64,000 nt of DNA from Chrysogorgia sp. JL179-B06 (taxonomy: Eukaryota > Cnidaria > Anthozoa > Scleralcyonacea > Chrysogorgiidae), in assembly GCA_035772405.1 (NCBI GenBank), contig JAYKKM010000034.1, positions 1,324,501-1,388,500 of the forward strand, read 5' to 3'. Positions 43,571 through 55,588 of this stretch are shown piece by piece (position 1 is the stretch's first letter; every line of letters begins with the position of its first letter). The notes below the pieces were generated by a model. It ran no database searches. It was given only the letters and a program-made list of their open reading frames with translations, and was not told where the DNA came from. Both the position numbers and the translations under genes were made by a program.

Positions 43571-46500
43571 TTATTGGGAGGTGTCAGGGCATCGGCCACG
43601 GGGGTGCCCTTTCATAGTATGGTTACACTTTTTGCATTTACGTGGCTGGGTTTGCTGTGATGGTGGGTTAGTTTCCTGCAGTGACATCAAGTCTTTGTGC
43701 TGCTGGGTCTGTTCTTGCACTACAAAATAATATTTAATTTTAGTCTGCCACATCATGGTACCAACAGAGTACATTAGGCATTGTCAAAGTTTGCATCTGT
43801 CTTGTACATTATAGTTAACTTACAGATTGGGAATAGTGTTGGCTCAGCTAACTTTTTCTTCTCATGATAGCGTTTTACTGCTGCTTCTCTACTCAATTTT
43901 TCAGGAAATTGTTGGCACAAAGGTACAGGGACTTTCTTTTGGTATTTCTCAGAAATTTCAATAAAAACTTTCTGGGACTTCCTTAACATCTTTGACATAG
44001 CCTAAACAATTAAAATGTTAAACATGAGATTAGAATTTGCAATGTTGCACATCCCATATTTTGCCACAACATTCAGACTATGCCATAAATCATACATTAT
44101 TTTATAAATGAAAACCAAACAGATTACCATAAGTTGGGGGAACAGGTACTTCACGAACAACCTCATCTCCTAGCTTGAATTTTGGATAAGTCACACTATA
44201 GTAAGTCTGACCATCAGTTGTTTTCTTTGATTTACGGTGAAGATTTTCATTGAAATGAAGAATAGCAATTATATGTCTACAAAACCAAAAAAGTGGGTGG
44301 GTTAATATTGAAACCGTTTTATATTACATACACTTTCTGTTTCACTAACCTGTCTATTTCCTGTAAAATATGGAAGAAAGTTTAATTGAACATAACACAT
44401 ATACTACAGTACCTGCAGTATGTTCCCATCCAAGAAAAGTGTGTCATTTTTGGATGCCAATGGTTAAGGGTGGAATGGAATCCTTCAAGGCAGCTGGTTT
44501 GGGCATCGGGAGATAGCTTTGAGACATCCTTTAACACATTTTTCTTCAACAAAATTGTACAAATTCTGTCATAAGCAGCAGTTCCTACACAAGTAGAAAA
44601 GTACAAATTGAGTATTATATAAATACAGAAAACCTTTTTTGCCTCTGAATGTCGTCTACCTTTGACAAGTAACAAATATAATTATGTTGGTTTGTTAGCT
44701 AACATGCACTTCTGCCTAATTATTGCAGAAACATGCTTTGAAAAGACATTTCTGTAATAACTTGTTTTATAAAATAAGTTGTGTCTTACGCACACTGTGA
44801 TTGGTCAGTTACCGTGTTTATATCGGGTTATATAACATGGATGGATTACGTCATCGTAATACGTCATCAATTAGCCATTATACGCCACAATTAACCATCA
44901 TACGCCATCAATTAGCCATCCTACGCCATCAATTAGCCATCATACGCCATCAATTAGCCATCACGGCACCATCATACGCAGTAAGGAGAATTTACGTGTT
45001 GATAAAAAAGATATTTGTACATTTTATTTGCTTTCTACGGCTTATTTTATAAAAGAAATAGAAAACATTTTTATCCGTGTTCCCATACGTTATATAAACA
45101 CTCGTGGAAGTTTGGGAGAAATCAAAATCATGTGGATATGATTTCTCGTTCTCCCAAACTTCCACTCGTGTTTATATAACTGTATGTAAACACAGAAAAT
45201 ATTTTCTATTTCTTAAATAATAATCAAGGAATAACATCCTGATTATCTATTTGGTGGTGAATCACAGCCACTTATTATGAAGCATATTAATGTAAGTAAA
45301 TTAATGGTACCCATAAGAATCCAATTGCGTGGTTCAAGCTCATCATGGGCACAGGATGTAAATAGCTCATCAGGATGATCCTCATGCTTGTTTGTCATGT
45401 GACGAATAGTCGACTTCCACTTAGCCACAATTAGATTTTCAAAGCCAGGGATGGTAGACTGTGCACTCCAGTACAAATGGTTGCGAACAGCTTTCAGCCA
45501 TTCTTGGATTATTTCACACCCTTTCTCTTTGCTTGCCTTCCTAAGTTGTTTATTGATACTTTTGTTGACATGCCAGATGTCATTGAAATGCTGTGTATCC
45601 TTCTCTGTGGTCCTGATCCACTTTGCTACCCCTTTATGTCTATCACTAATAAAAATGTCCATTTTAAGACCAGATTTCTTTAGAAATTCAAAAGATCTTT
45701 TTGCAACCTCCAGCTCCATTGCATTGCTGCTCCCACATTCATTTGCCTATGTGTATTTAAAATATAGCAGCATAATATTACTATTACTTGACCACAATTC
45801 ATAAGTACAGTACTGTGTATTGATTAGAACTTGAAACATTTACCTTGATAATACAACAATGCAACTTGTTCTAATCAATACACAGTACTGTAGTATGTAT
45901 GAAAACCCAAATCCCAGTCTTTATTATCAATATGAGCACATAATACCTGAAGTAATTCAAAATGGAGCAGCTTTGAAGTTGTATTGTTGAACATCGTGTA
46001 GACACCATACTTGGCGCTATGACCCATGGAATCAAATCGCCCATCTCCTGACCATGTCTGCGATTCACTTCCACTCAGGCTCTCGATCAAATGAGACTGG
46101 CAAACCTCCCAATGCTTCAAGACAGCTGGAAACAAGAACTTACTTTGGTGAGCAAAGTATGTTCGTGTTGAAATCGACACAAGGTTCATGTGTCTAAACA
46201 TCAACATAACTTGACTGATATTGATACCTGACATCAGAATACCAAAGCTTGTCATGATGTTGCCTGCTGGGTGTTGTCCTAAAACCAAAGGTTGGCTTTT
46301 CCAGCTGAATTTCTCTACAGAACATTTATTACACGTCTGCACCACAATTGCCATTGACCCTTTCTGTTTCACTTGAACCTTCGGTTTCTCAGCTTTACAA
46401 TTGAAGCAGAACATACCAAATAAGTTGATGAGGCAACTGTAGAAAACCAGGAACTTTGGTTCATTATATGGACTGGTTCCTTCATCAACACTGAAACAGA

Positions 46501-47665
46501 ATATCAAATATTAAAATTAAAACAGAGGGCATCTCAAGGAATAAACTCTTACTCAAGCTTGCAAATATAAGGGAAGCAAACACATTTAAGCTTTCACGGT
46601 AAAGTGTAAATTTCCCTTGGCAAGAAGTTATTTATACACTCCAAACTATTAAAAGTACAGTGTCTGCAAATTTGGTTACACTTACTTGATAGTGTTTCTT
46701 GTCTCTTCTTCCTCAGTTTCTACTGCAGACTGACTTGATTCTTCAACAGAGGCATAATCCATTATAGTTTCGTCGTCAGTATCGTCTTCGTCCCCATCGC
46801 TGCTCGCATTCATACCAACTTCAGTAGCCATTACATGAGAGTCGCTGGATTGGGAACCCACAACAGAGCTCTTAGTCCTTCTTTCGGCTTGTAGATTATT
46901 CACTTTTCTTGACAAATTAGCTTTCGTCTTTTTATACCAGCTGATCGTCTTTTGAAGCGCTTTAATTTTCTTCTTCAAACGTTGACACGATGTGCAAGAA
47001 CTGGTAAATTTAGGCTGAGTAAGACTGACATCCGCCATCGTTTCACTGTCAGTGTCACTATCCTCAACGAGCCCAGGATCATCGACGTTAACTTTCGCAG
47101 GAGAAAAGTTCAACTTTGCAGGGGATTTTGCTTTTACACTGGTCTTACAGCTCTTACTACGACGAATTATCTTCAAATAAAAATATATTAAACCTTATTA
47201 GACTAATTTACATAAAGATTAAAGGTAACATGTATCATCGCATAATATTTAAATGAGACTCATGTAAATGAATAAATAGGCTACCTGTCTCCGTTTTCTT
47301 TCCGATAGGTTTTCTACAGCAGGTAGAACATTTCCAGCTACATCAACGGTAGGAATAGCATCTTCTTTTAAAATCCTTTTGATGCCAATTGTTTTCGCTA
47401 AATTAACATCCATGTTATAACACGAGTCGTCGAAGTGGGCCGAACAAAGAAATAACGTGCCAGAAGCGTTAAAGCTTGGTCGATGTTTTCGAACAAAATT
47501 CACCCACTTTCTTCGCCTCTGTGGATCTTTTGTTTCGCTAGGGAATATATGTATAGATATTCCATCAGTGTATTGACTATTGTCGCAACTAACTTGGTTT
47601 GGACCGCCTGCAACATAGCGTTTTCCACCACGAGGTCGTTTATCGCTAGTTGATGAACTCGCCAT
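43571..47665 (-). CDS. THAP-domain DDE transposase (Kolobok-like), about eight exons
   Basis: Read on the minus strand. Exon 1 (47665 to about 47286): start ATG, THAP zinc finger with 'RRRKWVNFVRKHRPSF' and 'LFLCSAHFDDSCY', the sequence-specific DNA-binding module. Exon 2 (about 47175-46687): acidic stretch plus a coiled coil ('CQRLKKKIKALQKTISWYKK'). Exon 3 (46494 to about 45952): first catalytic Asp in 'WSGDGRFDSMGHSAKYG'. Exon 4 (45748 to about 45311): second Asp in 'FISDRHKGVAKW' plus 'HFNDIWHVNKSINKQL'. Exon 5 (about 44585-44417): Glu in 'TSCLEGFHSTLNHWHPK'. Exon 6 (44281-44128): 'ILHFNENLHRKSKKT'. Exon 7 (about 43998-43800). Last exon (43729-43571): zinc-knuckle-like 'CKKCNHTMKGHPRGRCP'. 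Splice sites are GT-AG where checked, and I saw no clear stop in the exons. It would cut and paste the element. Confidence 0.75.
44860..44970 (+). repeat. minisatellite, 21-bp unit x5
   Basis: Unit 'atacgccatcaattagccatc' in five imperfect copies, in an intron of the THAP transposase gene. Confidence 0.9.
45055..45216. mobile_element. hairpin MITE (~160 bp)
   Basis: The arms 'gaaatagaaaacattttta' and 'aaatattttctatttc' continue via 'tatataaacactcgtggaag' and its complement around a short loop at about 45130. Located in the intron between exons 4 and 5 of the transposase gene. Confidence 0.8.
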
Positions 47666-47882
47666 GATGAAATTTGGTACTACTTGTGACGTAACACTTT
47701 AACAAAATGGCCGCGCAAAAGTTCGCACCAAAAATATCAAAAATCGCAAATTTGGAAGGCTATAAAATCACTTTCACAAGACCAATTTTAATTCTGATTG
47801 CGGCAAACAAATCGGCAGAACAGATACATTTACTTTAGCAAATAAATAAAAATTCGAAAATTCCATTGCAGTAGCACTTTAA

Positions 47883-48405
47883 GTTAACACCTCACGTAAA
47901 CAACATCTATGTATAGATCAGCATCTCTGGCCATACGAAATATTGGCAGAATACGGAAGTATTTAGTTCAAGCAGATTGCGAAAAACTAGCTTGTTCAAG
48001 CGTTTATAACATCTAGACTAGACTGCTGTAACAGCATACTCTATGGTCTTCCAGCAATTGATATGGACAAGCTACAACTATTACAGAACAGCTGCAAGTT
48101 TGTATACTCAGACCAAACGATCGGACCACATTTCTCCAGTACTCCATGATCTACACTGGTTGCCTATTAGAGATAGAATTTATTTTAAGATAGTACTGTT
48201 AACTTTCAAAGAATCGCATGGAATAGCACCTTCCTATATTACAGAATTGCTATCTTCTTATAAACCCATACGAACTCTGCGCTCTGCAAGCAAGAATTTA
48301 CTTGTGTCTCCCAGATCCCTGACTGCGCCACCGCTTTGGAGTAACCTACCCATTAGAAGACGCGCCCGTATAAAGTGTGTAATTTATGCTCGCAAAGTGT
48401 GACGG
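47883..48405 (+). pseudogene. LINE family X, copy B, C-terminal part
   Basis: Resumes with 'LTPHVNNIYV' after the Kolobok-like element. The last ORF ends '[20 protein letters not shown]', 'GIAPSYITELL', 'SPRSLTAPPLWSNLPIRRRA' and 'CVIYARKV' and then TGA at about 48402. Shorter frameshifts near 47910 and 48090. Homologous to the split copy A (18769-19072 + 24313-24550). Confidence 0.8.
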
Positions 48406-48968
48406 GATGTGTTCATAGATACTTTACTGTGATTGGTTGATTAATGAGGTTGTTTCTATGGTTACACGGTCAGAAAATCACTTGAACTCAAGACTGCTGT
48501 CAGCGAACACGTTTTTATTCAAAGCAAGCGATAAATATTTTGATCTATTTGAAACGGAATTCTATTTTGGAAGAAGAAAATGAATAGTTTTAAATCCAAG
48601 AATAGTTCGCTTGAATACAAAACTTGAATATATCCTCTGTTTCAGCGCCGAGCTACATATCAATCGGAGTTAAATTTCTCGCGAAGTACTTCTTCATTAT
48701 TTAATAAATGAATAGACCCTGTAATAGTCTTCTACCTTTTTCAGACTTGTCGTCAGTCATTATTATTTCTTACCACCTTAGTACAACCAGAACTATTATA
48801 TATCACTAGTAATTCGTGTATGGAAGCCGAATCAGATCAAACATTCCTCCGGAAATTATCATCGACACTCAAGCGATCTTGTATCTTGTTAATTTATTTC
48901 CGACCTCTCAGACCGCAATCCGAGGAATGCAGCTTCGTCCTCATTAACCAACCCAGTCTCCATCTAGT
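48406..48968 (+). repeat. segment B flank, shared with 24551-24885
   Basis: Matches segment A up to 'accaacccagtctccat(c/a)tagttaa', where PIF/Harbinger interrupts. It includes ~230 bp absent from A (about 48665-48905). Confidence 0.75.
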
Positions 48969-49131
48969 TAATACGGACCTTACGATCCGAGTACGACTAC
49001 GGCGACGGCGACGTCCGACCCTCAAAATGTACGATTGCGCATGCGTGCGCTGCTTCGTCGGCGTTCTCCATGAAATCGACAACGCGGATTCGGTTGTTTT
49101 GACGTTGTGTGAAAACACCAAGTTACCCATC

Positions 49132-50390
49132 AATATGTCAAAGGAAAATTGGTAAACTTATTCATGATTTATACTTTTTACACATGTACAAGTCATTTAG
49201 AATCGTAAACATACGTGTTTGATAGATCGTGATTGAAAATTTCAAATATAAACACATTTTTAAATTCCCAATAAATTGATTCACTGTAGTCAAACCTAAG
49301 CTTTTTAAGTTTCATTAAGCCGAAAAAGTGTTGGTTGGCTAACACATTTGGTCAACAAATACAGTAGATATCTAATCGTAGTGCGGTTTAGATTTTATAG
49401 AACTTTGTATTTCCTGACCTTTGTAATATGTTAAATTTCATTAATATAATGGTCCATTATTAAAAAATTTGGAAGCGACTTCTGGTTCCACTATAAAGTT
49501 TTGTGTATATAAATCTTAAATTCATTTGAAGTTAATGCAACATATATATTTTGGTCAGCCACTTTCAACCATTTAGTTTATTTAAACATAAATGGACAAT
49601 GAATAAATATATACAGGTTTGACTCCCATAAAATATTTTAGGAAATATTTCATTAATTTCACAACTGTACTGTAGACTAGACATATTGATCAGTTTTTGT
49701 ATATTTACTTTGTATTGTAGCCAACCTATGAAGTCGTCTGATGCCCATGACTTTTTTTTTTGAAAGAACTTATCCAAGCTCGACCATGGCAGCACAGAAA
49801 AAGGATCTGTAGAGAGAGGTGAGGTCTGGGCTAGCCTTGCCATAGTGTTGGGAAAATGTGCTGACCAGTGTTCCGGGTAACTCAACGGTCCATACGTGAC
49901 AGATACTTGCTGTTAGAGAGGCGTTACACAAAAAAATACAAGTCAAGAAGAGAAATCATCTGGAATATCTCCAGAGCCCAGTGAAATAGATCAACTAATG
50001 GAGGAAATTGTTGCACTATTTGTTGAGGCAGATCAAGCAGAAATTGCTAAAAAACATAAACTGGAAGAAGAGGCCAGTCAAATTCAAGAAATGAGAAAAA
50101 CTGCATTAGCAACATTCAGGGAGAGCAGAGAGATAAATAAAGATGGAAAACAAAATACAAATAAGAAAAGAACCAGTGGAGCTGACTCAATGGCCTTTCT
50201 GAGAGACAAAGCAGAAATGGAGTCCCAACACAGGGTGAAAGAGATGGAATTAAAAAAAACAAGAGATGCAAATGGGAAAATTATTAAGGGAAGAAGAACT
50301 GAAGTCAAGAATGCAAGAAGAACTGAAGTCAAGAATGCAAGAACGGGAAGAGAGGATACAACAGCAGCAGGCATATTTAAGATTACATGA
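49132..50390 (+). pseudogene. Harbinger accessory protein, Myb/SANT-like plus coiled coil
   Basis: Possible exon 1 ends 'MSKENW' at 49132-49152, followed by a long intron. The second exon (about 49765-50390) shows 'KGSVERGEVWASLAIVLGKC' and then 'VTQRSIRDRYLLLE', the third helix of a Myb/SANT-like domain. Next comes 'EEKSSGISPEPSEIDQLMEE', and a Lys/Glu-rich coiled coil runs to 50390. At least two frame changes (near 49876 and 49935) break the coding region. In autonomous Harbinger elements this partner carries the transposase to DNA ends and into the nucleus; that is family knowledge, not shown here. Confidence 0.6.
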
Positions 50391-50731
50391 TCAACAATTG
50401 CAGCAGTACAGTTGCAGAACATGAACATGGCAATGTTACAACAACAGCAGCAGCAAACCCAGGCACTAATGACATTACTGCAAAAAGTTTGCTGACAAGT
50501 AAACAGACTCAAAAATATTTCATTGTATAAAAACATAATATACAATATGTTATGTTCAACACTACACATAAAGTTTTTGTTAACTTATTGAACTATTAAG
50601 CTGACATTCAGTTTAAATTTTATGTCAAATGTATATTGTTTAAACTAATATGTTAACTGATTTGGTTATTTATAACTGGTTTGGTTATATTTAACTGATT
50701 GATATTTATCTTACAAGTGTTATGAATTAAG

Positions 50732-51860
50732 TTACTGAAAGTAGTCATTGATTGCTGGTGGAGTGATGCCAAAAAACTTTGATGTAGTTGAGCCATATAA
50801 ACATGTACGAGCATTGTGAAATAAAGCACATGTAATGTACATTTTACCTACAGCACTTAAACATATCTTCAAGTTTTTCTTAAAATCTAAGAATTTAAAG
50901 TAATTAACAATATCACCGAAAATACACTCCACTGAGACTCTTACTCCACTCATTGTCTTGTTCCATTCCTTCTGAATGGCTGTCAGTCTGGCACCACGAA
51001 AAGGACCTTGAAGTTGTTGTCTAATTGGATAAGTTGGGTCACCATAGATACACAAAACATAACAATTCGGATCAAATGAATGATTTTGAAGCTGTGTTAA
51101 AATGTGTGACCGTGCCAACATTGCACTGTCGTGTCTTTTCCCCTCGACAGGGCCATATAAATTTGCAATCAAACCATTTGGGACAACAATGGACTGAAAT
51201 TTTATGGCATGCATTCTTTTGTGACCATTATACATTACACGTTGACTTTTCCCAGGACAAGCGATTCCTCTTACTGTCCCATCAATGAATCCACAGCAAT
51301 TTTCCAGAACTGCACCCTTTTGATGAATAGCTGCTGCATATTATTGTAAATGTAGGCGACTTAACCATGGTTGGTCTAAGTTTACCAATAAATGCTGCCA
51401 GTTATCATAAATCAAATTCATCGTAGTATTGGAAATCATACAAGGTTGTGGCTCTGGTCTTGCAAACCTAGGTTTAAGATCGACATATCTGCAAGGATAT
51501 GCAAAACGTTTCAGTAAAACGCGTACGGCTTCAACGACGTTGATATTGAGACCGTTATAACAAACAATTACATCTGGTAAATTCAAAACTTCAATAAATT
51601 GTAAATGTCATTTCTAAAGAATCTGAATTCTGTCTTGCATTCGTCGTCCGTCATGCTATCTAATGTGGATTATTTGGCTTGTTGGCGTCATAGAGCAAGA
51701 CGAACTCTTCGTCACTGATCAATTCGGATGCATAAGCAAGAAAGATTGTTTCCCTAAACTTTGGCAACTTGACGTTCTCAAAGTGCAATCGTAAGGTTGA
51801 ATTTCGGCGGTAAACGCCAACGTTAACGGAGTACTCTCCCCAGTTCTCTGACGTCGCCAT
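50732..51860 (-). pseudogene. PIF/Harbinger DDE transposase, frameshifted
   Basis: Minus strand from ATG 51860 ('MATSENWGEYSVNVGVYRR'). N-terminal helical part, then 'DDECKTEFRFFRNDIYNL', a break near 51590, 'VLLKRFAYPCRYVDLKPRF', and a break near 51345. Catalytic core: 'GFIDGTVRGIACPGKSQRVM' (first Asp), 'LYGPVEGKRHDSAMLARSHI' (second Asp), 'CIYGDPTYPI', and 'GVRVSVECIFGDIVNYF' (Glu). It ends 'TPPAINDYFQ' at 50732. All three DDE residues are present; two apparent frameshifts make the copy inactive unless short introns lie there. Confidence 0.8.
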
Positions 51861-51894
51861 CGCCGTCGCCGTACTCGAATCGTAAGGTCCCTAA

Positions 51895-52075
51895 TGTAGA
51901 CAGTCTACATTGGTAACATGTAGCTGTGAATGTATGATGTCTACATTAACAAATAATCGCTGACCCCAAAACAACAAAGTTCCTAATCCTAACCCCCCGC
52001 CTAACGGGTTTTCATGCCATCCCTATCCCCCACCACATCCACTCACCTGCTTGGGTTGCTAGATTAATAGACTAG
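51895..52075 (+). repeat. segment B: middle of the foldback element
   Basis: Matches 24888-25053: 'tgtagacagtctacattggt' to 'attaatagactagt'. No gene. Confidence 0.8.
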
Positions 52076-52425
52076 TAATAATAATAATAATAATAATAAA
52101 ATACATTTCTATAGCGCACAAATCACTAATGTTCTAGGCGCTTTACAGTACTATAGTAGAAATTTTACAATAAAACTATATAAAATTAGTAAACATTAAA
52201 AACTATTAAGAAACATTTTAAAAAGATATGTTTTCAGAGATTTCTTAAAAACAGTCAACGAAGTGCTTTTCCTAAGATCCAATGGTAACTCGTTCCATAG
52301 CTTTGGTCCTGCAACGCAAAAGAATCTATCACCATATGATTTTAGTCTTGATCTGGGAATCTGAAGAAGTTCGTGAGACGTCGATCGAAGCTTGCGTTGT
52401 GAAGTGTTGCGTTGTGAGAGAGACT
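52076..52425 (-). pseudogene. LINE 3' end on minus strand, (AAT)n at its left
   Basis: On the minus strand: 'RLKSYGDRFFCVAGPKLWNE', 'LPLDLRKSTSLTVFKKSLKT', 'YLFKMFL', stop, then a 3' UTR ending with 'gcgctatagaaatgtatttt' and (ATT)8. It is absent from segment A ('actagtgagaga', about 25052), so it postdates the duplication. CR1/L2-like C-terminus. Confidence 0.85.
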
Positions 52426-53075
52426 AAACATGTGAGTTAGAAATTGACTGTTAAACGCATGCGCTAACTATCGTTATTTTAGCGCGAGTTGAGTTAATGT
52501 AGACATCATACATTAACAGCTACATGTTACCAATGTAGACTGTCTACATTAACTAGGTGGAGACTAGGTTGCATTAACAATAGTTACAGATGTATAACAC
52601 ACAAGTTAGCAAAAATTGAAACTTAGCCGTCCTTTATATATGTACAACGACAAAATGAATACCAGCTATAGTCGTCATTCAGCATATATATATATACAGC
52701 ATATATATATATACAACCTGAACAGTGAAGAACAGATTTTCTACGAGCCCCACTCCAAATAGTAATACCAGACTATATATTAGTTATAGTAATAGTAAAA
52801 CATGAAATTGTTAAGAAATGACAATGCGAGCTAGCGAAACAAACTGTTTATTGTTTAATTTAGTTGGGGTTTTAAAGAACTAGGCAAATCTATATAAACC
52901 CTTAGTTACCGGCGCTTAGGCTATGATGGCTAACTACATGTATGTTGAAATTGAAGCGCGATGGACAGAAATATGAAAACATCACGTCCTCCCCACTCCA
53001 ACTTAGTAAATTCTAGATCGTTGTTGTTTGGAGTCACTCCCCTTTCTAAAAAAGTAAATGCCCTCCCCGTAACCT
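52426..53075 (+). repeat. segment B: right arm of foldback element and distal flank
   Basis: Matches 25056-25150, 25700-26017 and 27754-27975 of segment A with only small differences, and lacks both LINE insertions found in A. Homology ends at 'ccctccccgtaac'. Confidence 0.8.
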
Positions 53076-53699
53076 CAACGTGATTATTCTCAAGTATGGA
53101 ACTACAATTCTCGACAGGAACATAAAATATTTTCAACAACCAAAATGATATTCTCACTACAAACATAAAAATATTCTCGCTATAGATATAAAATTCTCGA
53201 AAATAGACATGAATTTCTCGACCATATGTGTATAAAATTATCGACTTTGAGAATAATATTTTAACTTATAGATATAACATTCTCGACCACTGAAATATAA
53301 TTCTCGCCTATAGGAATTGATGTCTTTTGGCTGAAACGGCGCAGGAAAATTGATTCTCGTATACCTTTTGGCCGAAACGGCGCGCCATTTCTCCACAAGA
53401 TATAAGCCATTTCATGATAGGTTCTCCACAAGTAGCCTGTGATCGGTCCTCACAGGCGTGTTTCTGTGATAGTCTCTCATAGGTCGACTACTTCTTGAAC
53501 TGAAAAGATTTGAAGAGAACGTTGAGTATTATCGAAATTTCCTTGGGTAATTGAAGTACAAGGCTGCAGACAAAACAATTGATACCTTGAACTTCTTGAA
53601 CCATAACTAACATACCCATAATCCCTTCCTGATGTGGGCTCTCGAGCATGCTCAATAATGACCCAAATGAACAAAACATAATGTGTTGTAACAAAAATA
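53076..53699. other. degenerate 'attctcg' repeats; no gene
   Basis: Dispersed 'aattctcga/attctcgcc' units (53085-53320) and a duplicated 'ttggc(t/c)gaaacggcgc' at 53327 and 53371. Two overlapping short minus frames at 53477-53694 have no recognisable domain. Confidence 0.5.
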
Positions 53700-54536
53700 T
53701 ATTTTGTAATAATAATAATAATAATGGAAACTTTATTGAAATTCGTTATATATATACAATTATAAATCTCACTAATTTAGGTAATTTATAATTGACTACT
53801 TGAACCTATTTATTATTTACAAACTATATAGAGAAATATTCAGTAATTCCGGATTTGTCCAGTCCTTATTTCTACAACAAAATATATAGTACGTTGTTCT
53901 AATGGCGATAGACATAATTCTCCTAATACAATAATTGTTGTGTTTGTTATCAAAACCTAGATCGCTCAACATATCTAAAAAGGTATGACATTCTTTTGCG
54001 AAAACACCTAAGGAGCTCATTGTCAAATTTACAAATTTGACGGATTTAAAATGTTCCTTTTGCTGCGTAATGAGATCTTTGTATCTTGCTCTTTTGCGAT
54101 CAACATTTGTTTGGAGATTATAGATTCATATCCGACAGAGAGTTGAAAAAATATAGACAATCAGTGGAAATGGATAGAAGCAGATCTGGGCGGAACGTGT
54201 CACCATTTATGATTGAAGGGCTCTTATATCCAGGAAGATCAGCGAAGAGATTAGAGTTGTTGACAAGTTGTAGGGTTTGTGTAATAAAGTTCAGAACAGA
54301 ATCATGTCTCCATGTGAATCGTGGTAGGTACGATTGACATCCAGCAACTACGTGTATAGGAGAGTTTCAGGGTTTAAGCAGAAGGAGCAATCAGAGTTCG
54401 TAAGGTTTTTGCGGGTGGGAAGAGAGTTATTGATGTAACGGATGGTGAAGTTATAAATGTTCTTTGGGAGGTTTGATTGGGATTTAGAACATATACGTTA
54501 GAGAAGAAGGAGCCTTGATCGACGATGATGATCCAG
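53700..54536 (-). pseudogene. R2-like LINE, C-terminal part
   Basis: Minus-strand C-terminus ending with 'KYKDLITQQ', 'VKFVNLTMSSLGVFAKECHT', 'LGFDNKHNNYCIRRIMSIAI' and 'FCCRNKDWTNPELL', then a stop and a 3' tail of (ATT)n at about 53706-53724. Upstream (to 54536) the frame is broken in several places. The same end recurs at 62940-63600. It is the continuation of 61373-62850 across the inserted 6.8-kb element. Confidence 0.7.
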
Positions 54537-54689
54537 CCCTTGTAGAATCAGACACTATTTAATTCCTATTTATTTCCTATTTTTCTAAAATTTTTTCCTA
54601 CCTAAGTGGAACCCTATTTTTTTCCTATGTTGTGATTTTGTTAAATTTACTTGGTCCAGTCAGATAGCAATACAATAGGTTTTAAATAG

Positions 54690-55255
54690 TATATATAGCT
54701 GAAATAGTCCTAACAGTTAAAAATAGATAATAAATAGTTAAAACATAGTCCTAATATAGTTAAAAAATAGATAATAAATAGTTAAAACATAGTCCTAATA
54801 TAGTTAAAAATAGATAATAAATAGTAAATATAGTCCTAATATAGTTAAAAATAGATAATAAATAGTTAAAAAATAGTCCTTTGAATATAGTTAAAAAGTA
54901 GATAATAAATAGTAAACATAGTCCTAATATAGTTAAAAATATATATTAAATAGTTAAAACATAGTCCTAATGTAGTTAAAAAATAAATAATAAATAGTAA
55001 ATATAGTCCTAATATAGTTAAAAAATAGATAATAAATAGTAAACATAGTCCTAATGTAGTTAAACATAGATAATAAATAGTTAAAACATAGTCCTAATGT
55101 AGTTAAAAAATAAATAATAAATTGTACATATAGTCCTAATGTAGTTAAAAAATAGATAATAAATAGTTAAAACATAGTCCTAATATAGTAAAAAAAAAGA
55201 AGTTAAAACAGTCCTAACTCCTAAGATAGTTAAAAATAGATAATAAATAGTATAA
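54690..55255. repeat. tandem array, ~35-60-bp units (tagtcctaatatagttaaaa)
   Basis: More than ten units of 'agtcctaatatagttaaaaa' alternating with 'atagataataaatagt', next to the left end of the 6.8-kb element. Confidence 0.9.
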
Positions 55256-55258
55256 TTA

Positions 55259-55445
55259 TAGTCCTGGATTCCAGGTGGGATCCTGGAAATTTGGAATGGG
55301 ATCCCACCTGGCATCCCTTGTAAATCCCACTTGGGATCCTAGGTAATCCCGCCTGGGACTAAGTGGGATCCCGCATGGGATTTTAATACAAAAATTTGTA
55401 TGGGAAATTGTATTTGTATCAGGTATTAAATTAATGTCATCCCTT
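55259..55445. repeat. 'gggatccca' repeat cluster
   Basis: Repeated near-palindromic 'gggatcccacctgg/ccaggtgggatcc' units. Confidence 0.75.
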
Positions 55446-55588
55446 GTGGAATATGGGAATTCCACCTTGGACTCTTAGAAAGGCAGATCATAAACAAGGT
55501 TTCCTTAACTGCACAGAGATATATTGTATTAATTGTGACAAAATATAACTTTTAACTCTAATTCTTTAAAATAAATATTTTAATTAGT

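Larger units (their letters stand above)
40817..47878. mobile_element. Kolobok-like DNA transposon, 7062 bp, TTAA target duplication
   Basis: Perfect inverted termini 'AGTGCTACTGCAATGGAATT' at both ends, extending imperfectly about 40 bp. Flanking TTAA at 40813-40816 and 47879-47882; segment A shows the pre-insertion site as ATAA at 18769-18772. It carries two convergent spliced genes: a cysteine-rich P2X7-C-type gene on + and a THAP-DDE transposase on -. TTAA duplication together with a THAP transposase is characteristic of the Kolobok superfamily. Inner parts hold SINE and MITE insertions and a minisatellite. The transposase looks nearly intact, so the copy may be quite young. Confidence 0.8.
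48972..51891. mobile_element. PIF/Harbinger transposon, ~2.9 kb, TAA target duplication
   Basis: The inverted ends share 'GGACCTTACGAT(C/T)CGAGTA' and a GCGACGGCGACG-rich inner part. The TAA duplication is at 48969-48971 and 51892-51894, and the uninterrupted site is at 24890 in segment A ('agttaatgtagac'). It carries the two genes usual for the superfamily: a DDE transposase (-) and a Myb/SANT-like accessory protein (+). It sits in the left arm of the foldback element described at 24868. Confidence 0.85.

Noticed and set aside
44860..44970. CRISPR-like repeat array
   Set aside because: 21-bp head-to-tail minisatellite with no spacers.
48820..49155. 111-aa plus-strand protein with an Arg-rich middle
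   Set aside because: The frame spans the segment B flank and the Harbinger left terminus (CGACGGCGACG gives Arg runs); only its last codons could be a real exon.
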